From: RGIG4097 sp045613765
GTDB lineage: Bacteria; Bacillota; Clostridia; Christensenellales; CAG-917
Length of the DNA stretch: 64,000 nucleotides
Reading direction: 5' to 3'
Assembly (NCBI GenBank): GCA_045613765.1
Contig: JAZLBO010000006.1
Location: forward strand, 6,943-70,942
The notes beneath the pieces are model-generated. The model had not been told where the DNA came from. It searched no databases and was given only the letters and a program-made list of their open reading frames with translations. Positions 9,284-17,612 of this stretch are shown in pieces. The position numbers and the translations under genes are program-made. Positions within the stretch are counted from its first letter, which is position 1. Every line of letters begins with the position of its first letter.

Positions 9284-9428
9284 GGAAGATTCGTGAATCT
9301 CCCCTACAGGGAGTTTATAAATCATCCCACCATTTGGGAAGATGTCATTATCATTTGATTGATGTACAATTTCTTTTTTCGTTGGTATGAGTTTGAGTTT
9401 GGCAGTAGGGGCGATTCACGAATCGCCC
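9284..9428. repeat. Short element with 24-bp imperfect inverted termini, copy 1
   Basis: The left arm at 9284-9307 reads GGAAGATTCGTGAATC then TCCCCTAC. The right arm at 9405-9428 is its near reverse complement, GTAGGGGCGATTC then ACGAATCGCCC. Each arm is itself nearly palindromic. About 97 bp lie between them, too little for a transposase. The same arrangement recurs at 63834-63984. Confidence 0.75.
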
Positions 9429-9447
9429 GATATAATTACACCAAAAT

Positions 9448-9487
9448 GTGCCATAGGCACAATTCATGCAACGCAGTTGCAATTCAT
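9448..9487. repeat. AATTCAT spacer alternating with small hairpins
   Basis: The hairpin GTGCC-ATA-GGCAC (9448-9460), AATTCAT, the hairpin GCAAC-GCA-GTTGC (9468-9480) and a second AATTCAT follow each other with a 20-base period. This looks like two units of a tandem repeat in which the spacer is fixed and the hairpin varies. Confidence 0.45.
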
Positions 9488-9507
9488 TGCACTATAAGCA
9501 CACTCAC

Positions 9508-9690
9508 AAAAAACTGCGATATTTAGATGCATGACGAGAAAGAAAAACCCACACGGGTCGTGGCGTACTTGTCGTACGCGAGAATCGTGTGGGTTGTATC
9601 TGTAAGGAACGAGGTGACGGAATAGCGCATTGCTACGGTTTACCGTCAATCGCGTCCAAAGTCAGGCGCTAAATAGCGTGAATTTAAGTG
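9508..9690. repeat. Constant-loop / variable-stem element, copy A
   Basis: The left arm AAAAAACTGCGATATTTAG (9508-9526) is followed by a 10-bp stem AACCCACACG / CGTGTGGGTT (9546-9555, 9586-9595). This encloses the apex hairpin GTAC-TTGTC-GTAC (9565-9577), closed further by G-C pairs. The element ends with CGCTAAATAGCG (9667-9678). Read on the minus strand, the stem is followed by a T-rich tract like a terminator. Compared with copy B it has an extra segment of about 70 bp (9596-9666). The small frame at 9464-9649 is just this structure translated. Confidence 0.65.
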
Positions 9691-9726
9691 GTGGATGTTT
9701 GCAGTCTGCTTTTTAATGCACTCACT

Positions 9727-9852
9727 AAAAACTGTGATATTTAGATGAAGAACAAGAAAGGCACTTTTAGATCAGTCCGCAGTGTACTTGTCGTACATAA
9801 GGATTGAAATAAAAGTGCCTGCCGAAGTTATTCGCTAAATAGCGCAGTTTTT
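9727..9852. repeat. Constant-loop / variable-stem element, copy B (3' end of nucleoside kinase gene)
   Basis: The left arm (9727-9744) pairs with the right arm CTAAATAGCGCAGTTTTT (9835-9852) over 18 positions with one mismatch and one G-T pair. Inside lies an 11-bp stem AGGCACTTTTA / TAAAAGTGCCT (9759-9769, 9810-9820) unrelated in sequence to copy A. At its apex is the same GTACTTGTCGTAC (9784-9796). The right arm touches the stop codon of the minus-strand nucleoside kinase gene, so this copy would be that gene's 3' untranslated region and may end its transcript. Confidence 0.65.
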
Positions 9853-11510
9853 TACACTTCGAAACAACTGCCCCCTACAAACTCACGAAGGATTGAGTTG
9901 CAAGGGATGACGCTTTCATCTTCAAGGGGTTTGAAGTACTTGAGATATTTGATGAGTCTGTTTGCAATGACGTATTGAGGATCGGTGGGTTTGATCTCTT
10001 TGAGTGCAGGCATTGCTTGTTTTCTGAGGACACAGAGTTCATAAAGCAATGATGAGTTGAACACAAAGTTGACGCCTTCTTGATGGGGATAAATCCATCT
10101 AAACTCGCCGTTGCGCACTGACTTCCACATATCAATTGTTGTTGCTGCGCTTGCGCCACGATGTTTCATATCACGGACGATTCTGCGAATAAGACGAACG
10201 TCTGTGGTTGACAATGGTGCATGGTCATCAATGTTGATTTGTGCTTGTGGTGCAATGAAGATCTTAAACTTTTGATGTTTGGGGATTGATGATGTAAGTT
10301 GCTCGTTGAGTGCGTGTATGCCTTCAATGATGATGGGGCTATCGCTGTCAACTCTGATGGTCTTGCCCGCCTCTCTTTGACCTGTCTTGAAGTTGAAATA
10401 CGGAAGTGTGACTTCTTCTCCGTTGATAAGGTCATACAAGTCCTTATTGAACTGCTCTACGTCAAGGGTGTTGACGTGTTCAAGGTCTATTTCTGCAAGG
10501 GACACACCTTGGATTTTGCAGATCTCTGCCTTTGGAAGATAATAGTCATCCATTGAGATCATGACGGGCTTGATGCCTCTTGACAACAATTCTATGCGCA
10601 AACGGTTGCAGAAGGTGGTCTTACCACTTGAACTGGGGCCTGCGATACCGATAAGACGGATGTTTTCCTTTTCCTTTTCAATGGCGTTGCCCAATTCTGA
10701 GAGCATGTGGTTGTGACGCGCTTCGCAGAGTTGAACGAAATCTCTGGGATTGCCTTGGATGATCTTTTTGTTGATGCTGACGATTGTCTGCACGCCAACC
10801 TTCTTTGACCATTGATATGCGTTTTGAAGTGTTTTTCCGTAGGTTGTTTCCTCTTGGAATTCAGGAATTGTTGCTCCCAATTCGTGACGAGGATATTGGA
10901 TGATCATACCGGGGCTATAGGGGGAGATGCGATAGTTTTTGATTGCACCCGTTGATGAAACCATATAGCCGTGCAAATAGTCGCAGTACTCTGCACACTT
11001 GTAAAGGTGGACGGTGGATTCGGGACGGAATTCCAAGATTTCCATTTTGTCGAGATGGCCGAACTTGGTATATACTTCCTTTGCCTCCTCCGTGCTGACA
11101 ACAACACGGTCAATGAAAAGGTCTTCTGCGATAATCTTTTCCACTTCTCTCTTGATGGGCTCAGTGGCTCTTGACATATTAAAGCCGGGGGTCAATGATT
11201 GGCAGAAGATTGCACGTGATACGTTATAACTGAAACGCACTTGCACGTCAGGGTACAATCTATGGAAAGCCATTGCCACCACAAAGCGAAGGCTGGTTTC
11301 GTATGCCTTTGACGCCTCCTCGTGATCAAGACCAAGGAGTGTGATTTCTTCTCCGTCATTTTTGTTGGTCAGTTGATAGTTGAGTTCCTTGATGACAGAA
11401 CCAACTTTGCAGATGATAAAGTCGTCCTTTTGGTTTTCGGGGATAAGGTCGATGACTCTTTGTCCCTTGTTGACGGCTACCGTTTTGCCGTTGATGATTA
11501 CGTTGAACAT
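9852..11510 (-). CDS. Nucleoside (uridine) kinase with N-terminal TGS and ThrRS-like domains
   Basis: The 552-residue protein joins a TGS domain (about 1-60), a middle region resembling the second domain of threonyl-tRNA synthetase (about 65-240), and a uridine kinase / phosphoribulokinase domain. The P-loop GIAGPSSSGKTT lies at 288-299. This fusion is familiar in Clostridia and annotated as uridine kinase or nucleoside kinase; it would phosphorylate uridine or cytidine for pyrimidine salvage. The role of the synthetase-like part is unknown. It is a single-gene unit with its own promoter; the stop codon abuts repeat copy B. Confidence 0.9.
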   Translation of the reverse strand: MFNVIINGKTVAVNKGQRVIDLIPENQKDDFIICKVGSVIKELNYQLTNKNDGEEITLLGLDHEEASKAYETSLRFVVAMAFHRLYPDVQVRFSYNVSRAIFCQSLTPGFNMSRATEPIKREVEKIIAEDLFIDRVVVSTEEAKEVYTKFGHLDKMEILEFRPESTVHLYKCAEYCDYLHGYMVSSTGAIKNYRISPYSPGMIIQYPRHELGATIPEFQEETTYGKTLQNAYQWSKKVGVQTIVSINKKIIQGNPRDFVQLCEARHNHMLSELGNAIEKEKENIRLIGIAGPSSSGKTTFCNRLRIELLSRGIKPVMISMDDYYLPKAEICKIQGVSLAEIDLEHVNTLDVEQFNKDLYDLINGEEVTLPYFNFKTGQREAGKTIRVDSDSPIIIEGIHALNEQLTSSIPKHQKFKIFIAPQAQINIDDHAPLSTTDVRLIRRIVRDMKHRGASAATTIDMWKSVRNGEFRWIYPHQEGVNFVFNSSLLYELCVLRKQAMPALKEIKPTDPQYVIANRLIKYLKYFKPLEDESVIPCNSILREFVGGSCFEV

Positions 11511-11585
11511 ATTTTTCTCCCTTAAAATTCTTTCTACTTAATTCCAATTAAGCCGTATTTTATATACTATTTCTAATGCTTGGAT

Positions 11586-11614
11586 ATTCTACCACAAAAA
11601 CCAAAATCCGTCAA
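11586..11614 (-). promoter_or_regulatory. Sigma-A promoter of the nucleoside kinase gene
   Basis: On the minus strand TTGACG (11609-11614) and TAGAAT (11586-11591) are separated by exactly 17 bp, with TGTGG just ahead of the -10. The start codon is about 75 bp downstream, after a GGGAGAAAA ribosome site. Confidence 0.75.
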
Positions 11615-11714
11615 TAGTGAATTTGATAACATCAAATTAAGCACCACCTAAAAACTGCCCCAAAAACAAGTTTATAATAGGCAAAAATCACATCATAAAA
11701 TTTCAAAAAGCCCC

Positions 11715-11746
11715 AAAAAAAAGGACTGCGATTTGCAGTCCTTTTT
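11715..11746 (-). terminator. Terminator of the metallopeptidase-like lipoprotein gene
   Basis: The stem GGACTGC / GCAGTCC extended by A-T pairs, with loop AAATC on the transcribed minus strand, is followed by eight T residues. It is symmetrical and could also work in the other direction. Confidence 0.85.
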
Positions 11747-11770
11747 ACTTTGTTGAATTGGCTTGTTGGA

Positions 11771-13594
11771 TTAATATCCCAAAACGTATTCTGCATATTC
11801 TCTTGCATCAATTTCTCTTGCATTATAATAATATTTGTCATAATCTTCAGCAGAGTCTGTATAGTCCAAATATTTCCATGCGCCATATTGATTGTCTGTG
11901 GGCACAACAAGTAGATCGTCCACGCTACATCCGTCCACTGATCCAATCGCAATGCTTTGATAGTAGTGACGGACTTCGTGAATAAGAACGCTGACAATTC
12001 CTCTTGTGTAATATTCTCCTTCAGTCAATTTTTGAATTGTTATGGTTTGTGTCCCCTCTGTATAGAAACCAAAAATGCCTTCTGGCATATTCTCGTCAAA
12101 AATGATGTTTATGCCAACAATAGATTTTGTCAGTTTGTGCAATTCGTTTACCACAATGCCTCTCAAGTTTGTTTCGCTCATATTCAAAATGACATTTTCT
12201 GAGCAACCATAAAAATCTGTTGCTTTCAAATCTGTTCTATCTGCACCAAACGTCACTGTTGCAAATCCACCATAGCCCAAGTATCTAAATGCACCGCGGG
12301 CAAAATTGACGATTGTATCGGGGATGATCAAGTTGCCTGCAAATTGTTCGTTCAAAACGCCAAGTCCTGTGACTTTTCTGCCGTCCACTTCCATTGGGAT
12401 TTCCACGTCATCAAATTGTTCAGCAACAAAATCGTGCAAAGTCAACGTATTATCGTCATTGATTGTGAAATAGAATTGCTTGCCTTTATAAACTGTGCTA
12501 ACTTCAAATGTGCGAACAATGAGATACAACGTTGTGGTTTCAGTTACTATAAACTCAAATTCCTCTTGGGTGGAAATGACGTTGCCGTCTTTGTCTTGCC
12601 ACTCCTTGAAAATGCCTGTTCTTCCCAAAAGGGTTGTATCCACGTTGACCACTTGATTTTTGTCGCAAATCTTGTGGACTTCTTCAAGGGCAATATCAAC
12701 TTCATTCAATGTGAGAATATATTTATCCCTAATGTCTGCAAAATCAAATGTGACGGTGTCGATCATACATGTTTCTGTTGTAAAACTACTGTATGTATAG
12801 CCAGTGCTATGGGGCAAAAGTTTTACACCTGTTTCTTCCTCGACGTGACCGATCACATATCCACCAATAGGACTTTCTGGGTCGGTTTCTTTGAGAATTG
12901 AGGTGTGTGTGCGCAATGCCAATTTATCGTTCTTGTGAATATGATATGAGAAAGATGGATGTGCTTTGTTTACATAAGGCAAATACTCTATGTCAACACC
13001 CAAGTTATTTTCCACCTGAATATCAACTGTGATGGGTTGAATCAGCGATTCATCTTGTGTGAAAACTGGAGTGTACTCTTCATCCCACAATGAGACCAGT
13101 GTAACATTGGTGCCAAGAATTGCATCATGTGCTACCGAAATTTGGTTCTGGCTTTCTCTCTTCCAATTAAGAAAATAATAACCCTCATCTGCCACAGGCT
13201 TGATGACAATTACTGGCACATCTGTAACATCGTGGACATAAAAGTCAACGATCTCTGCATGGCCACCTTCTGACTCACCAAATATGTCGGAGAGATCATA
13301 TACCGTTTCTTCTCCGCAAACTTGACAGAAAGTTGACACCAAACTGATGTCATCGTTTGTGCTCCATCGAATATCATGTTGCAAAATTTCGCCAGAATCT
13401 CTAACCTCTGTTTCATCACAGTTGAAACAGCATCTTATTTCTCTGCCCCTTGCAGTACATGTTGCTTCTTTGATTGTAACCCAATCACTGTAGTTGTGTT
13501 GGCAATTATGATTGCACGCTACAAGCATACACAAGCATGCAAGCATGAGTATGCATATCATTATTGTCATTAAGTTCTTTCTTGCTTTGTTCAT
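11771..13594 (-). CDS. Surface lipoprotein with Cys-rich repeat, partial leucine-rich region and HEVRH motif
   Basis: The 607-residue protein has a lipoprotein signal peptide with lipobox LVAC (C27). A Cys/His-rich unit follows (residues 27-75: 'ATCTARGREIRCCFNCDE' preceded by HNYSDW). Several beta-rich stretches come next, then a degenerate BspA-type leucine-rich segment (about 395-490). Near the C-terminus H539-E-V-R-H543 fits the HExxH zinc site of metallopeptidases, and 'REIDAREYAEYV' (593-604) could give the third ligand at E594. The ribosome site is GGAGAAAAG. Its upstream region is shared with the next lipoprotein gene. Peptidase activity is inference; I recognise no named family. Confidence 0.8.
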   Translation of the reverse strand: MNKARKNLMTIMICILMLACLCMLVACNHNCQHNYSDWVTIKEATCTARGREIRCCFNCDETEVRDSGEILQHDIRWSTNDDISLVSTFCQVCGEETVYDLSDIFGESEGGHAEIVDFYVHDVTDVPVIVIKPVADEGYYFLNWKRESQNQISVAHDAILGTNVTLVSLWDEEYTPVFTQDESLIQPITVDIQVENNLGVDIEYLPYVNKAHPSFSYHIHKNDKLALRTHTSILKETDPESPIGGYVIGHVEEETGVKLLPHSTGYTYSSFTTETCMIDTVTFDFADIRDKYILTLNEVDIALEEVHKICDKNQVVNVDTTLLGRTGIFKEWQDKDGNVISTQEEFEFIVTETTTLYLIVRTFEVSTVYKGKQFYFTINDDNTLTLHDFVAEQFDDVEIPMEVDGRKVTGLGVLNEQFAGNLIIPDTIVNFARGAFRYLGYGGFATVTFGADRTDLKATDFYGCSENVILNMSETNLRGIVVNELHKLTKSIVGINIIFDENMPEGIFGFYTEGTQTITIQKLTEGEYYTRGIVSVLIHEVRHYYQSIAIGSVDGCSVDDLLVVPTDNQYGAWKYLDYTDSAEDYDKYYYNAREIDAREYAEYVLGY

Positions 13595-13618
13595 TTACTT
13601 TTCTCCTTTTCGTTGACG

Positions 13619-13712
13619 AAAGCCATGGCGTACAACGTCTTTTTCATGGCTTTATTGTATCACACAATGGACAAAATTGTTCTCTACCAAAACGGGAGCC
13701 ACTCCCGAAATT
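13619..13712 (-). promoter_or_regulatory. Shared lipoprotein-gene upstream element, copy 1
   Basis: The 38 bases at 13622-13659 are identical to 17350-17387. They contain a hairpin (AAAGCCATG / CATGGCTTT, 13619-13627 and 13645-13653) with a 17-base loop. Further upstream, a second hairpin CGGGA / TCCCG (13693-13697, 13703-13707) matches CGAGA / TCTCG in copy 2, with one compensatory pair change. The element ends 27 bp before the start codon. It may hold a promoter (TACAAT box) or a structured leader. Confidence 0.65.
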
Positions 13713-13884
13713 TAAGATTTCGGCATTTTTCAAATTCTCGCAATATGAGAATTTGTTATTTTTGTGCAGTTTTCAGTGTTTATTGCTCATTTTTGATATG
13801 TTTAAGTGCTATTTTTGAAAAATAATTGGGCACTGTGCATAAATGAGTCAACACGAAAATTCAATTATTTTTTTCTTTTTATTG

Positions 13885-13917
13885 ACAGAAAGGACTGCAA
13901 ATCGCAGTCCTTTCTGT
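13885..13917 (-). terminator. Terminator of the BspA-type lipoprotein gene
   Basis: A 14-bp perfect stem (ACAGAAAGGACTGC / GCAGTCCTTTCTGT) has a 5-base loop, GATTT on the transcribed strand. The GGACTGC / GCAGTCC core is the same as in the terminator at 11715-11746. The T tract is only moderate (TTTCTGT). Confidence 0.7.
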
Positions 13918-13930
13918 TTTGTTTGTTGAT

Positions 13931-16900
13931 TTAGTTTTGTTCGGGAACATAGTTGAAATGGATTGTTACGTTTGACGTTCCTGCAAGAGCAAGAGAATTT
14001 TTGGTCAGTGCGTTCCATTCTGCTTCTGTGCCTGTGAAATAGATGTCAGTAAGATTGTCGCAGAGAGAAAATGCGCCCATGCCAATGATTGTTACGCTCT
14101 TGGGAATGACAACACTTGTCAGGCTTGTACAGCCTGTAAATGCCATTTCTTCAATGGTTGTGACACTGTCAGAGATAACAACGGACTCCAATTGTGCGCA
14201 CATATCAAATGCAAATTTTCCTATGACGGTAATGGGCTTATTATTGTACATGTTTTCCATCACGTAAGTGCCTGCAAGATTTTTGTTGGCAATGCGTTCA
14301 AGAATATAACCTGTGCCATCTTCTGTGAGTGTATATCTTGATTCTGGATCTTCACACACCCAGCAGTTTCCATTGCTGTCATAATCGTGTCCAAGGGCAT
14401 CAATGCTTTCTTGTGCAACGACAGTTTTTTTGCATGTTTCGCAGTACTTACCTTCAGTAAGACCGGTCTTTGTGCAAGTGGGTTCAACTGCATCAAGGGT
14501 TATGATAAAGTGAATTTTAACATTTTCCAAATCAGTTCCTATACCTGCAGATGGCAAGTAAATTACATCATAAACGTCATCCCATCTATCTTCGGAGCCA
14601 TAATAATAAATATCCGTAAGACTTAGGCAATCGTGGAATGCATCATCCTCAATCTTGGTCACGTTGCTTGGAATTTCTATAGTTTTCAACCTTGCACATT
14701 TTGCAAATGCGGATGACCCGATGGTCAAATTGTAATAACCTTCTTCAATCTTGATGCTTGTAAGATTTACACAACCTGAAAATGCATTATTGGCAATCGC
14801 TGTCACAGGCTTACCGTTGAATTTGCTGGGGACAACAAAGTCTCCTCTGACGTTTTTATTCACTTCTACAAGTTCGTATTCCATGCCGTTTTTTACAGGT
14901 ATATACGTGACGCCAACTGCATAATCGCCGTGGATGCAAACATCGTTCTCATCAATGTCGTGTCCTGTTGCGGGGATTTCATTGTATGTGCTGTAATCAC
15001 AACGCGAACAGGCTTCATAAGCATCCCAACCAATTTGTGTGCAGGTGGGTGCTTTTGCCTTGTGGTTGACTATATTGTGTTCAAGTGTATCAACAACTTC
15101 TTGTGCTACGAGAACTTTGTCACAAGTTGCACAATACTTACCTTCTGTAAGACCTGTTTCTGTACAAGTGGGTGCAACTGCATCACGGATCTCAATAAAG
15201 TGGATGGTTGCATTTGCCAAAGCGTCATTGCCTTCTGCGATGACAATTGCGTTCCATTCTGCTTCTGTGCCTGTGAAATAGATATCTGTAAGTTCGCGAC
15301 AATTGTAGAATGCGCGTTCGCCAATTGTTGTCACAGTGTTGGGAATCGTGATTGAAGTGAGTTTGTTATATCCCTCAAACACGAATCTGCCGATTGTTAC
15401 AAGTTTGCTATTTGAACTGATATTGACCGTTGTCAAATTGTCACAAAGACTGAAAGCAGATTCTTCCAATATTGTTACACTATCGGGGATTGTCACGCTC
15501 GTCAGGTTATCACATTGTGAGAAAGCGTGGTTGCCAATGGTAGTCACACTGTCGGGGATGACAACACTTGTCAAACTGGTGCAACCGTTGAAATTATAAT
15601 GTGTGCCGAGTTTTGTTACTGTGTTGGGGATGATGATGGTTTTCAAGTTTTGACAACCACTAAAGGCCTCACTACCAATTATTGTAACTTCTGCAGGAAT
15701 TACAAAAGCTTCACCATTGCTTGCAGGAGCATACAAAATAAGGCTTGTGCCATCAATGCTATACAACACATCATCAACTGCCTTGAGATATTGGCTGTTT
15801 GCGTCCACCTTGATTTCTGCCAAGTTATTGCAGTTTACAAATGCATTATCTGTAACTTGTCTTACACTTGCGGGAATGGTTATGCTTGCAAAGCCACAAC
15901 CGTCAAATGCTCCATCTTTGATATAGTATGCATTGGTTATGGTTACATCCGTCAAGTTGGTGCATCCGGCAAATGCATCGTTAAAAATAAGTCCAGCGTT
16001 GTTGAGAACTGCTTTTTGCAGGTTATCACATGACCCAAATGCAGATTGTCCAATGAAATTTACAGTATCTGGAACAGTGACACCTGTCAAATTATGACAA
16101 TACTGAAAAGTAAATGCGCTGATTTCTCTTATTGGTTTTCCGTTATATGTACTTGGGATAACAATATCGCCACTAATGCTTTTATCTGCCTTAATAATGT
16201 CATAGTATTCGCCTAATTCATTTGATCCAAATTGATAAGTGAAATAACTATAATCACACCTTACACAAGCACCATTTTCATTGTTGACGTGTCCAAGTGC
16301 ATCATCCACCACAACGGTTTCTCTACTAAGTTCCACTTCACACACTGTACAACGAACAACATTGTCGTAAGAACCATCGGTTGTGCAAGTGGGTGCAACA
16401 TTGTTCTCTACAACAACTGCACCTTCTGTATGTCCAAGCGCATCAACAACTTCTTGTGCTACGAGAACTTTGTCGCAAGTTGAACAGCGCTTGCCTTCTG
16501 TAAGACCTGTTGTTGTGCAGGTGGGTGCAACTGCAGACAAAATTTCTTCTGTGTGTTCAAGTGCATCAACAACTTTTTGTTCGACGGTATCCTTGCCACA
16601 AGTTGTGCAATGCTTGCCTTCGGTAAGGCCAGAGGTCGTGCAAGTTGCAGGCACTGCAGGCAATATTTCTTCTGTGTGTCCAAGTGCATCAATTACTTGT
16701 TGTACCTCGATTGTTTCGCCACATATGTTGCAATATCTTCCCGCTGTAAGACCTGTGGTTGTGCAGGTTGCAGGACGTGCTTGACCTGCTACGATATTGT
16801 GCATGCCAACCACTTGTTGTTCTACGGTTGTCTTTCCACATACCGTACAACGCTTGCCTTCTGTAAGACCTGTTGTTGTACAAGTTGAAGGCACTGCGGG

Positions 16901-17248
16901 GATGATTTCTTCTGTGTGTGCACACATTTCAATCACTTGTTGCTCTACAAGAACTTCGCCACAGGTTGCACAGTGTTTGCCTTCGGTGAGACCTGTTGTT
17001 GTACAGGTTGAAGGCACTGCTTGATCTATGACTTCTGTGTGTCCAAGAGCAGGTATTTTTTCTTGTGCGACAAAGCCTTTGAAACAACGGCTACAATGCT
17101 TGCCTTCAGTGAATCCACCTTCTGTGCAAGTTGCAGGAACTGCTTCATCAATGACGATATCATGATTGCACAATTCATCACATGCAGTCAATGTCAATGC
17201 CACTGTCAGGAGCAATGCCAATATCAAAATTACTGTAAATTTTTTCAT
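13931..17248 (-). CDS. Large lipoprotein with Cys/His-rich tandem repeats and BspA-type leucine-rich repeats
   Basis: I place the start at 17248 rather than 17281, because AAAGGA sits 8 bases before that ATG and it gives a clean signal peptide with lipobox LTAC (C23). The mature protein begins with about seven units of 35-45 residues of the form 'ATCTTTGLTEGKHC..C' with an H-T-E start, each with three cysteines and a histidine. BspA-type LRR_5 repeats follow ('LTSVTIPDSVTTIG'-like), and further Cys/His units and LRRs alternate to the C-terminus. BspA-like repeats mediate binding to host or other cells; the Cys/His units could bind metal. It is about 1100 residues and surface-exposed. Repeats are strong at DNA level between 16,380 and 17,180. 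Confidence 0.88.
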   Translation of the reverse strand: MKKFTVILILALLLTVALTLTACDELCNHDIVIDEAVPATCTEGGFTEGKHCSRCFKGFVAQEKIPALGHTEVIDQAVPSTCTTTGLTEGKHCATCGEVLVEQQVIEMCAHTEEIIPAVPSTCTTTGLTEGKRCTVCGKTTVEQQVVGMHNIVAGQARPATCTTTGLTAGRYCNICGETIEVQQVIDALGHTEEILPAVPATCTTSGLTEGKHCTTCGKDTVEQKVVDALEHTEEILSAVAPTCTTTGLTEGKRCSTCDKVLVAQEVVDALGHTEGAVVVENNVAPTCTTDGSYDNVVRCTVCEVELSRETVVVDDALGHVNNENGACVRCDYSYFTYQFGSNELGEYYDIIKADKSISGDIVIPSTYNGKPIREISAFTFQYCHNLTGVTVPDTVNFIGQSAFGSCDNLQKAVLNNAGLIFNDAFAGCTNLTDVTITNAYYIKDGAFDGCGFASITIPASVRQVTDNAFVNCNNLAEIKVDANSQYLKAVDDVLYSIDGTSLILYAPASNGEAFVIPAEVTIIGSEAFSGCQNLKTIIIPNTVTKLGTHYNFNGCTSLTSVVIPDSVTTIGNHAFSQCDNLTSVTIPDSVTILEESAFSLCDNLTTVNISSNSKLVTIGRFVFEGYNKLTSITIPNTVTTIGERAFYNCRELTDIYFTGTEAEWNAIVIAEGNDALANATIHFIEIRDAVAPTCTETGLTEGKYCATCDKVLVAQEVVDTLEHNIVNHKAKAPTCTQIGWDAYEACSRCDYSTYNEIPATGHDIDENDVCIHGDYAVGVTYIPVKNGMEYELVEVNKNVRGDFVVPSKFNGKPVTAIANNAFSGCVNLTSIKIEEGYYNLTIGSSAFAKCARLKTIEIPSNVTKIEDDAFHDCLSLTDIYYYGSEDRWDDVYDVIYLPSAGIGTDLENVKIHFIITLDAVEPTCTKTGLTEGKYCETCKKTVVAQESIDALGHDYDSNGNCWVCEDPESRYTLTEDGTGYILERIANKNLAGTYVMENMYNNKPITVIGKFAFDMCAQLESVVISDSVTTIEEMAFTGCTSLTSVVIPKSVTIIGMGAFSLCDNLTDIYFTGTEAEWNALTKNSLALAGTSNVTIHFNYVPEQN

Positions 17249-17349
17249 CTTGATTTCCTTTGGTTCGGCCTGCAATCTCACGTGTTGAGCAAGCCAAATC
17301 TTTTTTGTTTTTTATACTCTGAAAAACTGTTGTATAGTACTTATCAAAT

Positions 17350-17440
17350 GCCATGGCGTACAACGTCTTTTTCATGGCTTTATTGTACAACACCGTGGGC
17401 AAAAGTGTGCTCCACCAACCCGAGAATTACTCTCGAAATG
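17350..17440 (-). promoter_or_regulatory. Shared lipoprotein-gene upstream element, copy 2
   Basis: Bases 17350-17387 are identical to 13622-13659, and similarity continues to about 17440. GCCATG / CATGGC (17350-17355, 17373-17378) and CGAGA / TCTCG (17421-17425, 17431-17435) are the two hairpins. Here the element lies about 100 bp before the start codon rather than 27. The remaining sequence between 17441 and 17570 is AT-rich and I see nothing else in it. Confidence 0.65.
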
Positions 17441-17574
17441 CGAGAATTTTGCCTTTTTAGGTTCTCACAGAGTACAAAAATGGGTGATTTTGGGGCAAAA
17501 ACTGCCTTTTTTAAGGGTTTTTAGCCAATTTTTGCAAATTCTCCCGTTTTTTGTGCTTTATATTTATTTTAATC

Positions 17575-17600
17575 AAAAGAACTGCGCGCGCAGTCCTTTT
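17575..17600 (-). terminator. Terminator after the SDR gene
   Basis: The palindrome ACTGCGCGCGCAGT (17581-17594) is flanked by AAAAG and TCCTTTT, so the minus-strand transcript ends in TTCTTTTG. It lies 13 bp after the stop of the SDR-coaE-polA group. Confidence 0.65.
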
Positions 17601-17612
17601 ATGTATGCAAAA

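Noticed and set aside
9464..9649. Open frame of 61 codons on the minus strand
   Set aside because: It lies on the palindromic element and the AATTCAT repeat, has no ribosome site, and its residues are just the translated hairpins.
16380..17180. Regular repeats of about 110-120 bp, considered as a CRISPR or satellite array
   Set aside because: They are in frame in the lipoprotein gene and encode the Cys/His units; there are no short direct repeats with unique spacers.
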